Source: Balneolaceae bacterium (GTDB lineage: Bacteria > Bacteroidota > Rhodothermia > Balneolales > Balneolaceae). From it: 5,275 nucleotides of DNA. Numbering within the stretch: the first letter of the stretch is position 1; the number at the start of each line of letters is the position of its first letter. The notes beneath the pieces are model-generated. The model made no database searches. It was not told the origin of the DNA and saw only the letters and a program-made list of their open reading frames with translations. Location: assembly GCA_007127395.1 (NCBI GenBank), contig SKZL01000270.1, forward strand, positions 1 through 5,275. Reading direction: 5' to 3'. This document shows, piece after piece, positions 4,454 to 5,275 of the stretch. The position numbers and the translations under genes were made by a program.

Positions 4454-5275
4454 TCAAATTCTAGGTTCCCAACCCGGAGCATAATCCCGGCTCCACTTGC
4501 CCATCGCTTCGGAATCTCCGATAATTCTTCCGGTTTGCGGATTGATGTCTAACGAACGTCCCAGATATTGAGAAATATTGCCCATATGCAGTGCGATGAC
4601 GCTTTTCTGGCCCTCTTCGATCGGTGAGTTTAATTTTTCTCCTCTACGAATGGCGTTTGCAAAGTTTTCAATATGGGTGTCCGTTAAATCACCTCCGCCA
4701 ACGGTATCCAAATGATCACCTTCGCCCCCCTTCACTCTTCGTTTAATCTCTTCACGATCCATATTGTAGGCAACATAACCATCTCTGTCGATCATCATAC
4801 TGCCTTTTGTTCCGTGTATCAAAGCTCCTCTTCCTTTACCGTCAAAAAACCTGTGTCCATTACAGCTTCGGCCCTCCCAATTGATACTCTTCCCTTCAGC
4901 AAAATCAAAATTGATATTCTGAACATCATAAAACTCCCAGTCATCATCAAAGTGAAACCTGCCTCCATTGGATGAAATTTTATTTGGAAGATCTACATTC
5001 AGTGCCCATCTGCAAATATCATACTCATGCGTTCCGTTGTTCAGAGCCTCGCCAGTTCCCCACTTCCAGAACCAGTGCCAGTTGTAATGGATGATATTAT
5101 CCCTGTAAGGGGTTCTTGGTGCCGGCCCCTGCCACAGTTCATAGTCCAGCCACTCAGGTACATCTGCTATCCTGCCATTTCCAATGGATCCGCGAGTAGC
5201 CGCATAAAAACATTTGGCATAATAGACATCCCCGATGAGCCCGTTTCTGATCTCTTGTATAGCCTCTATTGATTC
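4454..5275 (-). CDS. Gfo/Idh/MocA-family oxidoreductase, C-terminal part (5' end off-window)
   Basis: The frame is open from the right edge to the TGA at 4456-4454, giving 273 C-terminal residues. An internal TTG at 4822 is not a real start: clear family sequence continues upstream of it. Seen in order from the window edge: IRNGLIGDVYYAK (9-21), HYNWHWFWKWGTGEALNNG (63-81), THEYDICRW (82-90, with H83 in the position of the family's usual catalytic histidine), INWEGRSCNG (131-140), IHGTKGSMMIDRDGY (153-167) and the typical ending GKWSRDYAPGWEPRI. This tail type is common in Bacteroidota and Planctomycetota proteins of the superfamily, which perform NAD(P)-dependent oxidation or reduction of sugars and cyclitols. 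The N-terminal Rossmann fold and the EKP motif, roughly 160 residues, lie off-window, so cofactor preference and any Tat signal cannot be judged. Substrate is unknown. A 10-bp hairpin follows the stop at once. Confidence 0.93.
   Translation of the reverse strand, partial: ESIEAIQEIRNGLIGDVYYAKCFYAATRGSIGNGRIADVPEWLDYELWQGPAPRTPYRDNIIHYNWHWFWKWGTGEALNNGTHEYDICRWALNVDLPNKISSNGGRFHFDDDWEFYDVQNINFDFAEGKSINWEGRSCNGHRFFDGKGRGALIHGTKGSMMIDRDGYVAYNMDREEIKRRVKGGEGDHLDTVGGGDLTDTHIENFANAIRRGEKLNSPIEEGQKSVIALHMGNISQYLGRSLDINPQTGRIIGDSEAMGKWSRDYAPGWEPRI

Noticed and set aside
4454..4822. A separate 122-residue protein starting at TTG 4822
   Set aside because: The same frame stays open to the window edge and encodes clear upstream Gfo/Idh/MocA sequence (NNGTHEYDICRW, INWEGRSCNG), so this is only the tail of a longer gene.

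Overview
The window carries three protein-coding genes and two repeat-rich spacers. The likely source is a member of the Bacteroidota/Balneolota side of the tree. This is an inference from the type of Gfo/Idh/MocA protein, a DAO-family oxidoreductase with the 'SYWE ... GASTRNAGF' style N-terminus, moderate GC content and weak Shine-Dalgarno signals. It is not proven, because UPF0182 genes also occur in cyanobacteria, actinobacteria and firmicutes.

Layout: (1) 1-2672, plus strand, a large UPF0182 (COG1615) membrane protein whose first few dozen codons lie off the left edge. (2) 2673-3018, a non-coding spacer between convergent genes, built of degenerate 7-nt repeats alternating with small hairpins. 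(3) 3019-4107, minus strand, a complete FAD-dependent oxidoreductase of the DAO/DadA fold. (4) 4108-4453, a second non-coding spacer with the same two ingredients, plus a possible 35-codon ORF that overlaps the oxidoreductase start by ATGA. (5) 4454-5275, minus strand, the C-terminal 273 residues of a Gfo/Idh/MocA-family oxidoreductase whose Rossmann half lies off the right edge.

The two minus-strand genes are separated by about 350 bp that includes a possible terminator, so they are probably not a tight operon. No pathway clearly links the three genes: one is a membrane protein of unknown function, the other two are redox enzymes of unknown substrate.

The most unusual content is in the spacers. 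Both contain runs in which words such as AACTCAA, GGCAG-type or GGAT-type words recur at close to 7-nt spacing. They also contain six hairpins that all have exactly 4-nt loops and mostly a (C/T)CCGA-N4-TCGG(G/A) core. This recalls the heptanucleotide STRR repeats known from cyanobacteria combined with REP-like palindromes. No defence system, CRISPR array, tRNA, rRNA or insertion sequence was seen.
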